The notes beneath the pieces were generated by a model. It saw only the letters and a program-made list of their open reading frames with translations. It searched no databases and was not told the DNA's origin. A stretch of 64,000 bases of DNA from Bacillota bacterium (lineage in GTDB: Bacteria; Bacillota; UBA5301): contig JACDOJ010000001.1 of NCBI GenBank assembly GCA_017656135.1, positions 142,299-206,298 of the forward strand. Reading direction: 5' to 3'. The first letter of the stretch is position 1, and every line of letters starts with the position of its first letter. Positions 56,276 to 64,000 of the stretch are shown here, piece by piece. A program made the position numbers and the translations under genes.

Positions 56276-57262
56276 CTAGCGCTCCTCGTTTAGCCGGAAA
56301 TCATCCATCTTGGAAATGCTCTCCCGCATGGAGGTGTCGGCCTTGATGTTCTCCATGTTGAAATAGTCCATGACGCCCATTCTGCCTTCTCTCAAGGCGG
56401 CGGCTAAGGCCAGCGGAACCTCTGCCTCAGCTTCTACCACTTTGGCTTTCATTTCCTGAATCTTGGCTTTATACTCTTGTTCCAAAGCAACTGCCATGGC
56501 CCGGCGCTCCTCAGCCTTGGCCTGAGCGATCTGCTTATCGGCCTCAGCTTGTTCTGTTTGCAGTTGGGCACCGATGTTTTTACCGACGTCTACATCGGCG
56601 ATATCAATGGAGAGGATTTCAAAAGCGGTTCCGGAGTCGAGCCCCTTTTCTAAAACTGTTTTGGATATCAGGTCGGGGTTTTCCAAAACTCGCTTGTGAG
56701 ATTTGGCTGAACCAACGGTTGTGACTATGCCTTCGCCAACGCGGGCCAGAATTGTTTCTTCTCCGGCTCCTCCAACTAAGCGGTCAATATTGGCTCTAAC
56801 TGTTACTCTGGCTGTAACCATGACCTGGATACCATCTTGAGCTACGGCTGAGACCATGGGAGTATTGATCACTTTGGGATTGACGCTCATCTGTACAGCT
56901 TCCAGCACATCCCGGCCGGCTAAGTCAATGGCTGCGGCCCGTTCGAAGGTGAGGGGAATATCCGCCCTTTGCGCGGCAATCAGCGCATCTACCACCCGGT
57001 CCACGTTACCTCCGGCCAGGTAATGAGCTTCCAAGAGATCGCTGCCAAGGGGGAGGCCGGCCTTATAGGCTTTGATCATCGGGTTGACAATGCGGGCCGG
57101 TGCCACCCGGCGGAGGCGCATTCCGATTAAGTCGCCGATACCTACTTTCACCTGTGCCGCAATGGCGGAAATCCAGAGCCCCACTGGGATGAAGTAGAAG
57201 AAGGCGGAGATGAGGGTGATTACCAGCATCAGGATGATAATCAGCAGTAAATCAGTGAACAT
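56276..57262 (-). CDS. floA: Flotillin-like protein FloA
   Basis: This 328-residue scaffold protein of functional membrane microdomains has an N-terminal hairpin membrane segment (about residues 4-30). The SPFH-like YqfA domain shows [21 protein letters not shown] and [20 protein letters not shown]. The EA-rich coiled coil [21 protein letters not shown] follows. It is encoded directly after nfeD, the usual pair. Confidence 0.95.
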   Translation of the reverse strand: MFTDLLLIIILMLVITLISAFFYFIPVGLWISAIAAQVKVGIGDLIGMRLRRVAPARIVNPMIKAYKAGLPLGSDLLEAHYLAGGNVDRVVDALIAAQRADIPLTFERAAAIDLAGRDVLEAVQMSVNPKVINTPMVSAVAQDGIQVMVTARVTVRANIDRLVGGAGEETILARVGEGIVTTVGSAKSHKRVLENPDLISKTVLEKGLDSGTAFEILSIDIADVDVGKNIGAQLQTEQAEADKQIAQAKAEERRAMAVALEQEYKAKIQEMKAKVVEAEAEVPLALAAALREGRMGVMDYFNMENIKADTSMRESISKMDDFRLNEER

Positions 57263-57294
57263 GGCTGCACTCCTTTCCGATCAGTAAAAAGGTG

Positions 57295-58581
57295 CTATTC
57301 AACGGGTTCAGTGTACTCCCGAACCACAATACGCGGACCTTCGATTTTGGTGACGATAATCTTGGTTTTGGGTTCGATCCAGCCACCTTCGGAAACCACA
57401 TCCACCCGCTCTCCCTCAATTAGGGCGGCACCGGAGGGGCGGAGGGCGGTTATGGCCTCACCTGCTTTGCCTACCATGTCAGCCTTGGTGGTACGAGAGA
57501 CATAACCGGCTTCAGTCGAGAGGCTGGTGCCCAGGGAGAGTTTGGTCCAGAGTCTGCTCTTAGGCAGTTTTTTAAATCCAATTAGAATTAGAATTACACT
57601 GACTAACAGAGCTACGGAAACCGCGGCCAGTCCAGCGGAGAAGTTGTTGAAGGCTAAAAAGACGCTAAGCAGGATGAGGGCGATGCCGCCGATTCCGGTC
57701 AGGCCGAAACCGGGAACCACGAAAAACTCCAGGAGCAGTAAAACCAGGCCTACGGCAAACATCGGGATCAGATTGAGGCTGGCTGAGCCGGAGTAGTAGT
57801 GCCCGGCAAAGAAAAGGCCCAGGGAAATCAGGCCGAGGGAGCCAAAACCACCCCAACCGGCGGTGAGAATTTCTAGGACCAGGCCAGAAAAACCCATAGC
57901 CAAGAGGAAGCCACTGATCACGGGGTGGGTAATCCAACCTAGGACGGTATCCGAAAGGGTCTTCTTAACTGGAATAAGCTTTCCTTGGTAGCCTGCGGCA
58001 TGGGCGGCTGCCTCTCTGGTTCCCGCGATGGCATCGGCGATTCTCAGCTCGTAAGCTTCTTTGGCGGTCAGGGTGAGGAGCTTGCCGGCTTCAATGATAT
58101 CCGGGATGGAGATATCGGCATCAACCATGGCTGCCGCTATTTGAGGGTCTTTGCCACGGGTTTCGGCGGTGGCCTGAAACTCTTTGCGAAAAGCGGAGAT
58201 GTACTTCTCTTCGTTGGGCCGGGTTTCAGCGGCACCGATACTGGAGCCTGGAGCCATCACCAACCGGTTTCCCGCAAGGGAAATGAGGGCACCGGCTGAC
58301 CAGGCCCGCTGCTTGACGAAAGTGATCACCGGAACCCGCGACTCCAGAATGGCATCCCGGATGTTCACAGCCGAATCAACCAGCCCGCCGAAGGTGTCAA
58401 TCTCTACAAGGACTGCTTCTGCGCCTTCCTCCTCGGCAGCAGCGATTCCCCGGCTGATATAGCGGTACATAGTGTTGTCCACTGTACCGGAGGCGGTAAG
58501 GTAATAGATTTGGCCGGCTACAGCTGGCAGGGTAAGTAGGAAGCAGAAGAACAGAATGAGCAGTGTTTTGGCGCGGGACAC
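57295..58581 (-). CDS. nfeD: NfeD-family membrane serine protease
   Basis: This 428-residue protein begins with a signal peptide. A ClpP/SppA-like serine protease domain follows; its catalytic serine is in QRAWSAGALISLAG and GSSIGAAE is a conserved flank. Then come several membrane helices and a C-terminal OB-fold NfeD domain (GKAGEAITALRPSGAALIEG). The pair with floA is typical. GTG 58581 is preferred over GTG 58590 because the SD (GGAAGGGG, 58591-58598) abuts the latter. Confidence 0.93.
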   Translation of the reverse strand: MSRAKTLLILFFCFLLTLPAVAGQIYYLTASGTVDNTMYRYISRGIAAAEEEGAEAVLVEIDTFGGLVDSAVNIRDAILESRVPVITFVKQRAWSAGALISLAGNRLVMAPGSSIGAAETRPNEEKYISAFRKEFQATAETRGKDPQIAAAMVDADISIPDIIEAGKLLTLTAKEAYELRIADAIAGTREAAAHAAGYQGKLIPVKKTLSDTVLGWITHPVISGFLLAMGFSGLVLEILTAGWGGFGSLGLISLGLFFAGHYYSGSASLNLIPMFAVGLVLLLLEFFVVPGFGLTGIGGIALILLSVFLAFNNFSAGLAAVSVALLVSVILILIGFKKLPKSRLWTKLSLGTSLSTEAGYVSRTTKADMVGKAGEAITALRPSGAALIEGERVDVVSEGGWIEPKTKIIVTKIEGPRIVVREYTEPVE

Positions 58582-58689
58582 AGGCCTCACCCCTTCCAGG
58601 AAATGATGGAGGACCCCAAAATCGGCAGAAAATCGTTCACTTTTATTATTGTCCTTGCCCCACCAGCAATCCTTGTGGACTAAAGCCTA

Positions 58690-58720
58690 TTTTAAAGGGG
58701 CGCCTCGCCTGAGACGCCCC
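58690..58720 (-). terminator. Terminator of the truncated AOR gene
   Basis: GGGGCG (58697-58702) and CGCCCC (58715-58720) pair, with an inner CTC/GAG. On the minus strand a T-rich tract follows. It is 22 bases past the AOR stop. Confidence 0.75.
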
Positions 58721-58742
58721 TAACTGCTTAGTTGCGTTTCAT

Positions 58743-60369
58743 TTATGCGGTTTTCTCTCCAGTATGTGTCAGCACTAGTGGGATATACTCTTCCAGTCCA
58801 AGCTCGGCCAGTTTCTCAACGGTGGGAATACCATCAGAGGACCAGCCCTTCACCGCATAGATTTCATCTAAGAGGACATCCTGTTGGACAACTTGGCCTT
58901 TACCTGGACCATCAGGAGCGGGCTCAGTACTGAATCGTTCCGGGAGGTAGTCGTCTTTGCGGCTGAAGCCTTCCCGCATGTTGAAGAGGCGTTCGATGTT
59001 GAGGACTCTTTCAGCGGCTTTGAAGAGGTCCTGGTATTCGTATTTCAGTCCAGTGGCCGCTGAGAGCAACCTGGCCCAGGTCCGGCCCCGGATGGCCAGA
59101 GTGATGCTGGCAAAGAGGCAGGTTCCCAAGAGGTTGGTGGCCATAGAGAGCTCTTCAAAAGGCTTGACCCAGGCTTTGTCTTCTTCCTTGAAAGGGTCTT
59201 TGGTCTCTAGAACGCCAAATTCATCGTTTTGATAAGCGAAACAGTCGATGGTGGGGCCGTAGGGGCGGAGATGGTCGGCGCCCCGGGGAGAGACCATGTG
59301 CGAAAGGGCCTCGCTCTTGCTGGCCCGAACGCCGTCAGCAGCCATTTCCATTCCTTTGACGTGCATCACGTATTTTACGGCGTCTCCTCCTACGGTTTCA
59401 GCTGCCCGGAGGGAACCTTCGCCTAAGAGGGTGGCAAACTTGCCTTCCCGTTTCCCTATTCTCTCCACAAGGGTAATGATGGCTTCTGCGTTGCCCCAGG
59501 TCAAGTCAAGGCCGTCCGTGAACTCCTGGTCGATGAGGCCTTTTTCGTACCACTCCATAGCAGTGGCGATGATTTGGCCGGTGCCAATAGTGTCCAGTCC
59601 GTATTTATTCGCGATGTGGCCCGCTGCTGTGACGGCGTACAAGTCTCTTAAGCCCAGCTTTTGACCGAAGGCCGCCAAGGTCTCGTACTCCGGCCCGCCG
59701 CCTTCCAGGCCGGCGTATTTGCCTTCAGGGATTCTGGTGTAGCGGCCGCAGCCGATGGGACAGTTGTAGCAGCGATCGACGGAGACTTCGAGCTTTTCGT
59801 GGTAGTTTTTGTAGCCTAGGGTCGAATCGAAATCGGTCGTCGTACGCTGCCAGTTGTAGGCGGGAACGAGGCCTAAGCTGTTCATGGCATCAAAGAATGA
59901 AGGGGTTCCGTAAGGGATCATCTCGTCTTTGACAAAAGGCTCATTGAGCAGCTCATCCAGAGCATCTCTGACAGCCGCCTCAAAAGCTTCTTTATCAGCC
60001 AGCTCCGGGAGGCTGCCCTCAGAGTAGACCGCAAAGGCCTTCAGGTTCTTGCTACCCATGACGGCTCCGGCGCCACCTCGGCCGGCTGCCCGGTGGATGT
60101 GGGTCATGACGGCGGCTACTCGGGAGAGCTTTTCACCGCTTTCTCCGATGGAGGCGACTTCGGCTTTCTCATAACCAACTTCTGCCCGGATTGCCGCTTG
60201 GGTTTCGGCTGGATCTTTGCCCCAGAGCCCAGAGGCGTCCCTAATCTCAACTTTTTCGTCAGTAATCCAGAGGTAACAAGGTTTTGCTGCGCGGCCGTTG
60301 ATGACAACGAAATCATAACCGGCTTTTTTCAGGTACGGTGCGAAGAAACCACCGACATTGGAGGCGGCT
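58743..60369 (-). pseudogene. Aldehyde:ferredoxin oxidoreductase, 5' end removed at an IS element
   Basis: About 542 codons of an AOR gene remain, open and undamaged, from AASNVGGFFAPYLKKAGYD (roughly family residue 95) to the normal C-terminus. The cluster motif CYNCPIGC and the later Cys in LLGTCLFAS are intact, as are the pterin-binding stretches around HIHRAAGRGGAGAVMGSKN. The first 90-100 residues, which form part of the tungstopterin site, are missing. The frame runs into the left end of an IS3-family element. No AOR N-terminus is found on the far side (61721-61904), so a deletion or rearrangement accompanied the insertion. An internal restart at ATG 60107 would not give a working enzyme. 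Confidence 0.88.
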
Positions 60370-60390
60370 TGACCCCCTTAGTTTGGACAA

Positions 60391-61296
60391 CTACGCCGCA
60401 ATAGGTACGAGTTTCACAGCTCTTCGGTAGTATGCTTCGTAGAACTCGCTGGGACTCATGTAATTAACCCCTGAGTGAATTCGCTGCTGATTATAGAACT
60501 TTCGGAACCGGGTAACTGCCTCATAGGCCTCAAGGTATGAATTGAATTCGTAATGTCCTAGACATTCCTCCTCGAGAATACTGTGATATGACTCAATATG
60601 GGCATTCTTGTTAGGTGTCTTACACGGGATCAACTCGTGGTAAACGTTCAGTTCCTTGCAGGCACGTTCGTAGAGGTAGCTGGTGAACTGAGGGCCGTTG
60701 TCCGAGCGAATCACCGGGAGACGCCCATCAAAGTCATGTCGACGCCGCTCTAATGCCGCTCTGAGAGTGTCTGCAGCGTTTTTGGCCGTACAATTGAGTC
60801 CAATATAGTCGGCGACAATGGAGCGGTCATAGACATCGATAATAGACAACACATAAAAGAACCGCTTCTCACCGGCAATATAGCCATATTTGATGTCGGT
60901 CTCCCACAACTGGTTGGGGCCCGTAACCTTCCTATTGGAGGAAACCCGTCTGGGGTGTTTAGGCTTAATTTTACGCTGCGGACGGAGGATACCAAGCTCC
61001 TTGCAAAGACGATAGACTTTTTTCTTGTTAATGTTCAAGTTAAACTGCCGTCGCAAGGCATGTGTAAGCTTCAGATACCCATAGAAGAGCCCTTCACCCC
61101 CAATCAACGCAACGAGCCACTGTTTAATGATTTCGTCAGATACCCGATGGCCATCGAATGTCCAGGAGTACCCTGGTATGGGACGGCCTCCCGCATTAGA
61201 CCATACTTCGGAGGAAGCCGTCTTGTTCTTACGGTAATAGTAGGTTGACCGAGACAGCTTAACGATCCGGAGGACGGTACCGATTGGGTATCCCAT
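60391..61296 (-). CDS. IS3-family transposase, OrfB (DDE integrase)
   Basis: This 301-residue frame has the HTH_21 region (GGEGLFYGYLKLTHALRRQF) and an integrase core. DDE residues fall in LWETDIKYGYI, IRSDNGPQFTS and HIESYHSILEEEC. Its frame stays open upstream of 61296 across the end of orfA, as expected when it is expressed as an OrfAB fusion by a -1 frameshift. Confidence 0.93.
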   Translation of the reverse strand: MGYPIGTVLRIVKLSRSTYYYRKNKTASSEVWSNAGGRPIPGYSWTFDGHRVSDEIIKQWLVALIGGEGLFYGYLKLTHALRRQFNLNINKKKVYRLCKELGILRPQRKIKPKHPRRVSSNRKVTGPNQLWETDIKYGYIAGEKRFFYVLSIIDVYDRSIVADYIGLNCTAKNAADTLRAALERRRHDFDGRLPVIRSDNGPQFTSYLYERACKELNVYHELIPCKTPNKNAHIESYHSILEEECLGHYEFNSYLEAYEAVTRFRKFYNQQRIHSGVNYMSPSEFYEAYYRRAVKLVPIAA

Positions 61297-61331
61297 ACTA
61301 ATCCATTTGTCCGCAATTTCAAATTTATCAG

Positions 61332-61655
61332 TTATTGATGGGTCCCCTTTTTAAGTAGATCACGTAGAATCTCGATCTCTAAGTCTTTTTCGCCCAAGAG
61401 CTTCTTGAGCTTTTCATTCTCTCGCTCAAGCTGGGCGTATTGCTTGTGGTCGTATATGACAGGTGTCTTGGAGCCTTTCTTGCCACTGCCGCCCACGTCG
61501 ACAACCCCTTGGGTCTTGTAATTTCGTACCCAACGAGACACCACACTACTGTGTAGGTCATGGCGCCGGGCTACAGCTGCACAGTTACCAGTTTCCAAGG
61601 CTTCCTTAATCACCTGCATCTTAAAATCTGGGTCATATTTCCTCCTACTAGTCAT
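61332..61655 (-). CDS. IS3-family transposase, OrfA (DNA-binding)
   Basis: This 107-residue protein has the HTH_Tnp_1 opening RRKYDPDFKMQVIKEALETG, a helix-turn-helix, and a leucine-zipper-like coiled coil (YAQLERENEKLKKLLGEKD). ATG 61655 follows GGGAGG. A run AAAAAG at its 3' end (61352-61347 on the plus scale) is a plausible -1 slip site into orfB. Confidence 0.9.
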   Translation of the reverse strand: MTSRRKYDPDFKMQVIKEALETGNCAAVARRHDLHSSVVSRWVRNYKTQGVVDVGGSGKKGSKTPVIYDHKQYAQLERENEKLKKLLGEKDLEIEILRDLLKKGTHQ

Positions 61656-61720
61656 GGACAAACCTCCCATTAATAACTCTATCATGTGAAGAGCGTTTGT
61701 CCAAACTGGTTAGGGGGCTA

Positions 61721-61904
61721 AATAGTCAATATACTTGCCTTCCTTTGGCATTTCATGTAATCATGTAAGCTGAAGTTAGCAGCTTCGTGCTGCATGAGAG
61801 AGACCTCCTTTTGTTAAGTGGTGTTAACTTCTTGAGGTCTTCGCTTACTACTTAACCACCGTTTACTTTACACTAACAGTGTGGCATTGGGAGGAAGGCC
61901 ATAA
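61721..61904. other. IS flank with a strong minus-strand SD and a cut reading frame
   Basis: On the minus strand, AAGGAGG (61804-61810) is 8 bases before ATG 61795. The frame runs 25 codons and stops at a TAG (61718-61720) in the IS end. Its sequence (MQHEAANFSLHDYM) does not look like an AOR N-terminus. GTTAAGTGGT near 61813 and ACTACTTAAC near 61846 form an imperfect inverted repeat. Confidence 0.4.
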
Positions 61905-62936
61905 ATGCGGGTTTTAACGACTTTTATAAACAAATTGTTTAGGCTCAGCAAGTTGTGGGCAGTGGGTTTGGCGACAGTAATTGCTGCTTTGATCGGAGGC
62001 GTTGCACTACTGGTCTATTATACCGGTGGGACCCAGTATCCTTGGCCCCACTTGGTTTACCTGCCTATTCTGCTTGCGGGTTTTAGTTTCGGAATCAAGG
62101 GTGGGCTTATCTCCGGGCTCTTGGCCGGCTTGCTGTTGGGCCCCTTCATGCCTTTGGACGTTCAAGCAGGGGTACCCCAGCACACTTTGCCCTGGCTCTT
62201 TCGGTTAGGGGTTCTGGTTGTTATCGGGAGCAGCGCTGGGTTTCTGTTTGAGGTTTTGGAGAAGACCATCAACAGGCTGGTAAAGTTGCAGGCCTCGACC
62301 TTGAAGGCCCTTTCAGCGGCAGTGGCCCTGCGAAATGAGGAGACTCAGAGTCACAGTGAACGGGTGGCCTATAATGCGCAGTTGGTAGGTAAAGCTTACG
62401 GCCTGGATCAAGGGGAGTTGGATGCACTATACTGGGCGGGAATCCTCCATGATTTGGGCAAGATTAGCACTCCAGATAGCATTTTGCTGAAACAAGGGAA
62501 ACTTACAGAGCAGGAATATGCTGTGATCAAAGAACACCCCAAGGTAGGGGCGGATTTATTAAGTTCGATTTCCTGGGACTTTGAGCCGATCGTTGAAGGA
62601 GTCCTGACTCACCATGAGCGGTGGGATGGAGGCGGCTACCCAAGAGGTCTTCGGGGTGAGGAGATTCCGGTGTTTGGCCGGATTTTGGCGGTGGTTGACG
62701 TTTTTGAAGCTCTGACTTCCAAAAGACCCTACCGGGAACCGTTCTCTGGAGAGGTGGCTCTGGAATACTTGGTGAAGAATCGAGGTAGCCAGTTTGATCC
62801 TAAGATGGTGGAAATCTTTGTCGAGCTCTTTAAATCAGGAAAAATCACTGTCTACGGCCAGCCCCCTGAGATGGTCATTGCACCTCCAGGAATCCTGCGG
62901 TTCAAGCCGGTGGAACGTATACTAGCAAGGAAATAG
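61905..62936 (+). CDS. Membrane HD-GYP domain phosphodiesterase
   Basis: This 343-residue protein has four N-terminal membrane helices (about residues 15-125) followed by an HD-GYP domain. The metal site is ILHDLGK, and the GYP signature is HHERWDGGGYPRGLRGEEIP. HD-GYP enzymes degrade cyclic di-GMP; the membrane part is probably a sensor, of unknown ligand. It starts at ATG 61905 with GGGAGGAAGG upstream. Confidence 0.93.
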   Translation: MRVLTTFINKLFRLSKLWAVGLATVIAALIGGVALLVYYTGGTQYPWPHLVYLPILLAGFSFGIKGGLISGLLAGLLLGPFMPLDVQAGVPQHTLPWLFRLGVLVVIGSSAGFLFEVLEKTINRLVKLQASTLKALSAAVALRNEETQSHSERVAYNAQLVGKAYGLDQGELDALYWAGILHDLGKISTPDSILLKQGKLTEQEYAVIKEHPKVGADLLSSISWDFEPIVEGVLTHHERWDGGGYPRGLRGEEIPVFGRILAVVDVFEALTSKRPYREPFSGEVALEYLVKNRGSQFDPKMVEIFVELFKSGKITVYGQPPEMVIAPPGILRFKPVERILARK

Positions 62937-62957
62937 GCGGAATTGGCAGATTTTAGA

Positions 62958-62987
62958 TTGCGAAGAACGGCAGATGTATGTTATAAT
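62958..62987 (+). promoter_or_regulatory. tRNA-Arg(CCU) promoter
   Basis: TTGCGA (62958-62963) and TATAAT (62982-62987) are separated by 18 bases. Confidence 0.75.
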
Positions 62988-63002
62988 AACATTTGCTTTA
63001 GA

Positions 63003-63078
63003 GGCCCCGTAGCTCAGTGGATAGAGCAGTGGTTTCCTAAACCACGTGTCGGAGGTTCGATTCCTCTCGGGGCCTCCA
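63003..63078 (+). tRNA. tRNA-Arg(CCU)
   Basis: The acceptor stem GGCCCCG/CGGGGCC, the anticodon loop TTCCTAA (CCT), the T-arm GGTTCGATTCC and an encoded CCA are present. Such tRNA genes are common integration sites; the AT-rich tail starts just after it. Confidence 0.95.
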
Positions 63079-64000
63079 TTTTTTTTGTCTTGAGTGCCCT
63101 TGCTACCTGCAGTTTTTGCCTACATTATCCATTCTACGGTTAGGCCTGTCAAGGGTTTATTACTATAAAATTGCTATACCAATTGCTATACTCCATTCTC
63201 CAGCAAGAAATAAATTGATACGTAATGAGAAGCATTCTCGAAAAAAATGACACTACTGGTTCTCTCTGGAGTCTTTAGAACAAGCGGTAGGTAGGAGGAT
63301 ACCTTTTACCCCGGGAAAAAATGGATATTTTTATTCTGGTGGAATATTCTGTAAACTCGCAAAAAATTTATTATATCCTAGCAAATTACTCGGAATTAAA
63401 AGGCTGGCTCATCTTATTCTGCTTGATAGCCTATTCCTATTCTTCCCTTCCTGACTACTGTGGTAAATCAATACCAGGTTATCCTGTAAGTATGTCTATC
63501 TATCTATACTGGTGGTCAGGACTACCTACTTTGTTATCTGACCAACCAGGAGAACCAGGAGGAAGGAACTTTAAGCAAGGAAGAGCAGTACCCATAGGGG
63601 GGGAACTACTGAAGAGGGAATAAAGGTATACCCCCTTCAAATTATTGTGCCAAAATTACGCTCCTGATTACTTGTCCTGGTTACTGCCGGAAGATACTCA
63701 TGTAGTGAGAAGGAGGAGATTTTTACTGTTGAGCTAAATCCAGCGAAATGTTTGATTACATTTCATTATGATTAAGTACTTCTTGAAGATGACCAGGAGG
63801 AGGGAAATATTGTAAGTCCTTGGTAAGGACTCTTAACACAGTATAAAACCTAATTACCTGTAGATTCATACGAGGAGTAGGAGTAAAGCTTTATAATAGT
63901 AGTGTACAATTTTTTCTGTAAAATGGTGTGAATAGCAAAAAGGGCCACCGCCACCCTCTGGTAAAATGGTAATTTGACCAAACAACCAAATCGGAGGGAT
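63079..64000. other. AT-rich region without a supported gene; possible start of another mobile element
   Basis: This 0.9-kb stretch is clearly more AT-rich than the rest. TTGCTATAC occurs twice (63171-63179 and 63183-63191). GGAGGA-type words recur, and a 100-codon frame at 63321-63623 has no SD and unlike composition. AGTCCT and AGGACT near 63815-63832 form a small hairpin. Near the right edge, TAAAATGGT occurs twice about 43 bases apart, which could be the repeated terminal sites of an IS21-like element running out of the window. Confidence 0.4.

Larger units (their letters stand above)
60370..61720 (-). mobile_element. IS3-family insertion sequence (about 1.35 kb)
   Basis: The element carries two transposase frames bounded by imperfect inverted ends. 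The left end has GACCCCCTTAGTTTGGACAA (60371-60390) and the right end has TTGTCCAAAC (61697-61706) followed by TGGTTAGGGGGCTA (61707-61720). The exact tips and the target duplication cannot be fixed by eye. Both frames are open, so the copy may be active. It lies inside the AOR gene. Confidence 0.88.

Noticed and set aside
63321..63623. 100-codon frame in the AT-rich tail
   Set aside because: No SD, unusual composition and no recognisable domain.

Overview
The window is about 64 kb of chromosome from a strictly anaerobic, probably spore-forming member of the Firmicutes (class Clostridia, Peptococcaceae/Desulfotomaculia-like). The evidence is the gene content: a SPOCS-type spore protein, FloA/NfeD, YlbF, a pyruvoyl arginine decarboxylase next to speE-speB, a class I two-subunit fumarase, four-subunit pyruvate:ferredoxin oxidoreductase, tungsten aldehyde:ferredoxin oxidoreductases (AOR), a quinone-linked NiFe hydrogenase, and frequent TTG/GTG starts with strong Shine-Dalgarno (SD) sites. 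The assignment is inference; no rRNA gene is present to confirm it.

Layout. 1-5 kb: the tail of one AOR gene, then a SPOCS-like protein overlapping two glycosyltransferases. 5-13.9 kb: ylbF, a zinc-ribbon membrane protein, fumarase alpha/beta, a divergently placed secreted protein, a BtuFCD-type ABC importer, a YycJ metallo-hydrolase, HtrA and rlmH. 14-20 kb: an EamA transporter, alanine dehydrogenase, the arginine-to-spermidine operon (pvlArgDC-speE-speB), a YjbH-like secreted protein and a MazG-like protein. 20-30.9 kb: argS, a UPF0173 hydrolase, pyrG, fba, rho, a LysM/M23 peptidase, a broken CopZ-like iron-sulfur protein, rpmE and dus. 31-33.7 kb: a three-gene unit (HTH regulator, a 'quinate 5-dehydrogenase'-type protein, and a protein resembling cyanobacterial acyl-ACP reductase) behind a clear promoter and palindromic operator. 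33.7-37 kb: a candidate small RNA, then greA-lysS-azlC-azlD. 37-40.4 kb: NiFe hydrogenase small, large and cytochrome b subunits. 40.5-50.7 kb: ychF, pdxS-pdxT, glyA, porCDAB, serS, a CorA transporter behind a structured leader, and an NlpC/P60 lipoprotein. 50.7-53.1 kb: three tRNA genes and small conserved genes. 53.1-58.6 kb: ylqH/ylqG-like genes, an FmdB zinc ribbon, DUF1232, floA and nfeD. 58.7-61.7 kb: a second AOR gene whose 5' end has been removed at an intact IS3-family element. 61.9-64 kb: an HD-GYP protein, tRNA-Arg and an AT-rich, gene-poor tail.

Physiologically the genes fit ferredoxin-centred anaerobic metabolism: pyruvate and aldehydes feed ferredoxin (Por, AOR), hydrogen feeds the membrane quinone pool (HydABC with a Tat signal and cytochrome b), and fumarase sits in the C4 branch. 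The most unusual items are the acyl-ACP-reductase-like triad with its operator, two structured RNA candidates (before greA and before corA), a hydrogenase whose proximal cluster motif reads Cys-x-Gly-Asp and whose SD lies inside a terminator-like hairpin, an in-frame amber codon in a CopZ-like protein, and a fumarase gene apparently starting at ATC.
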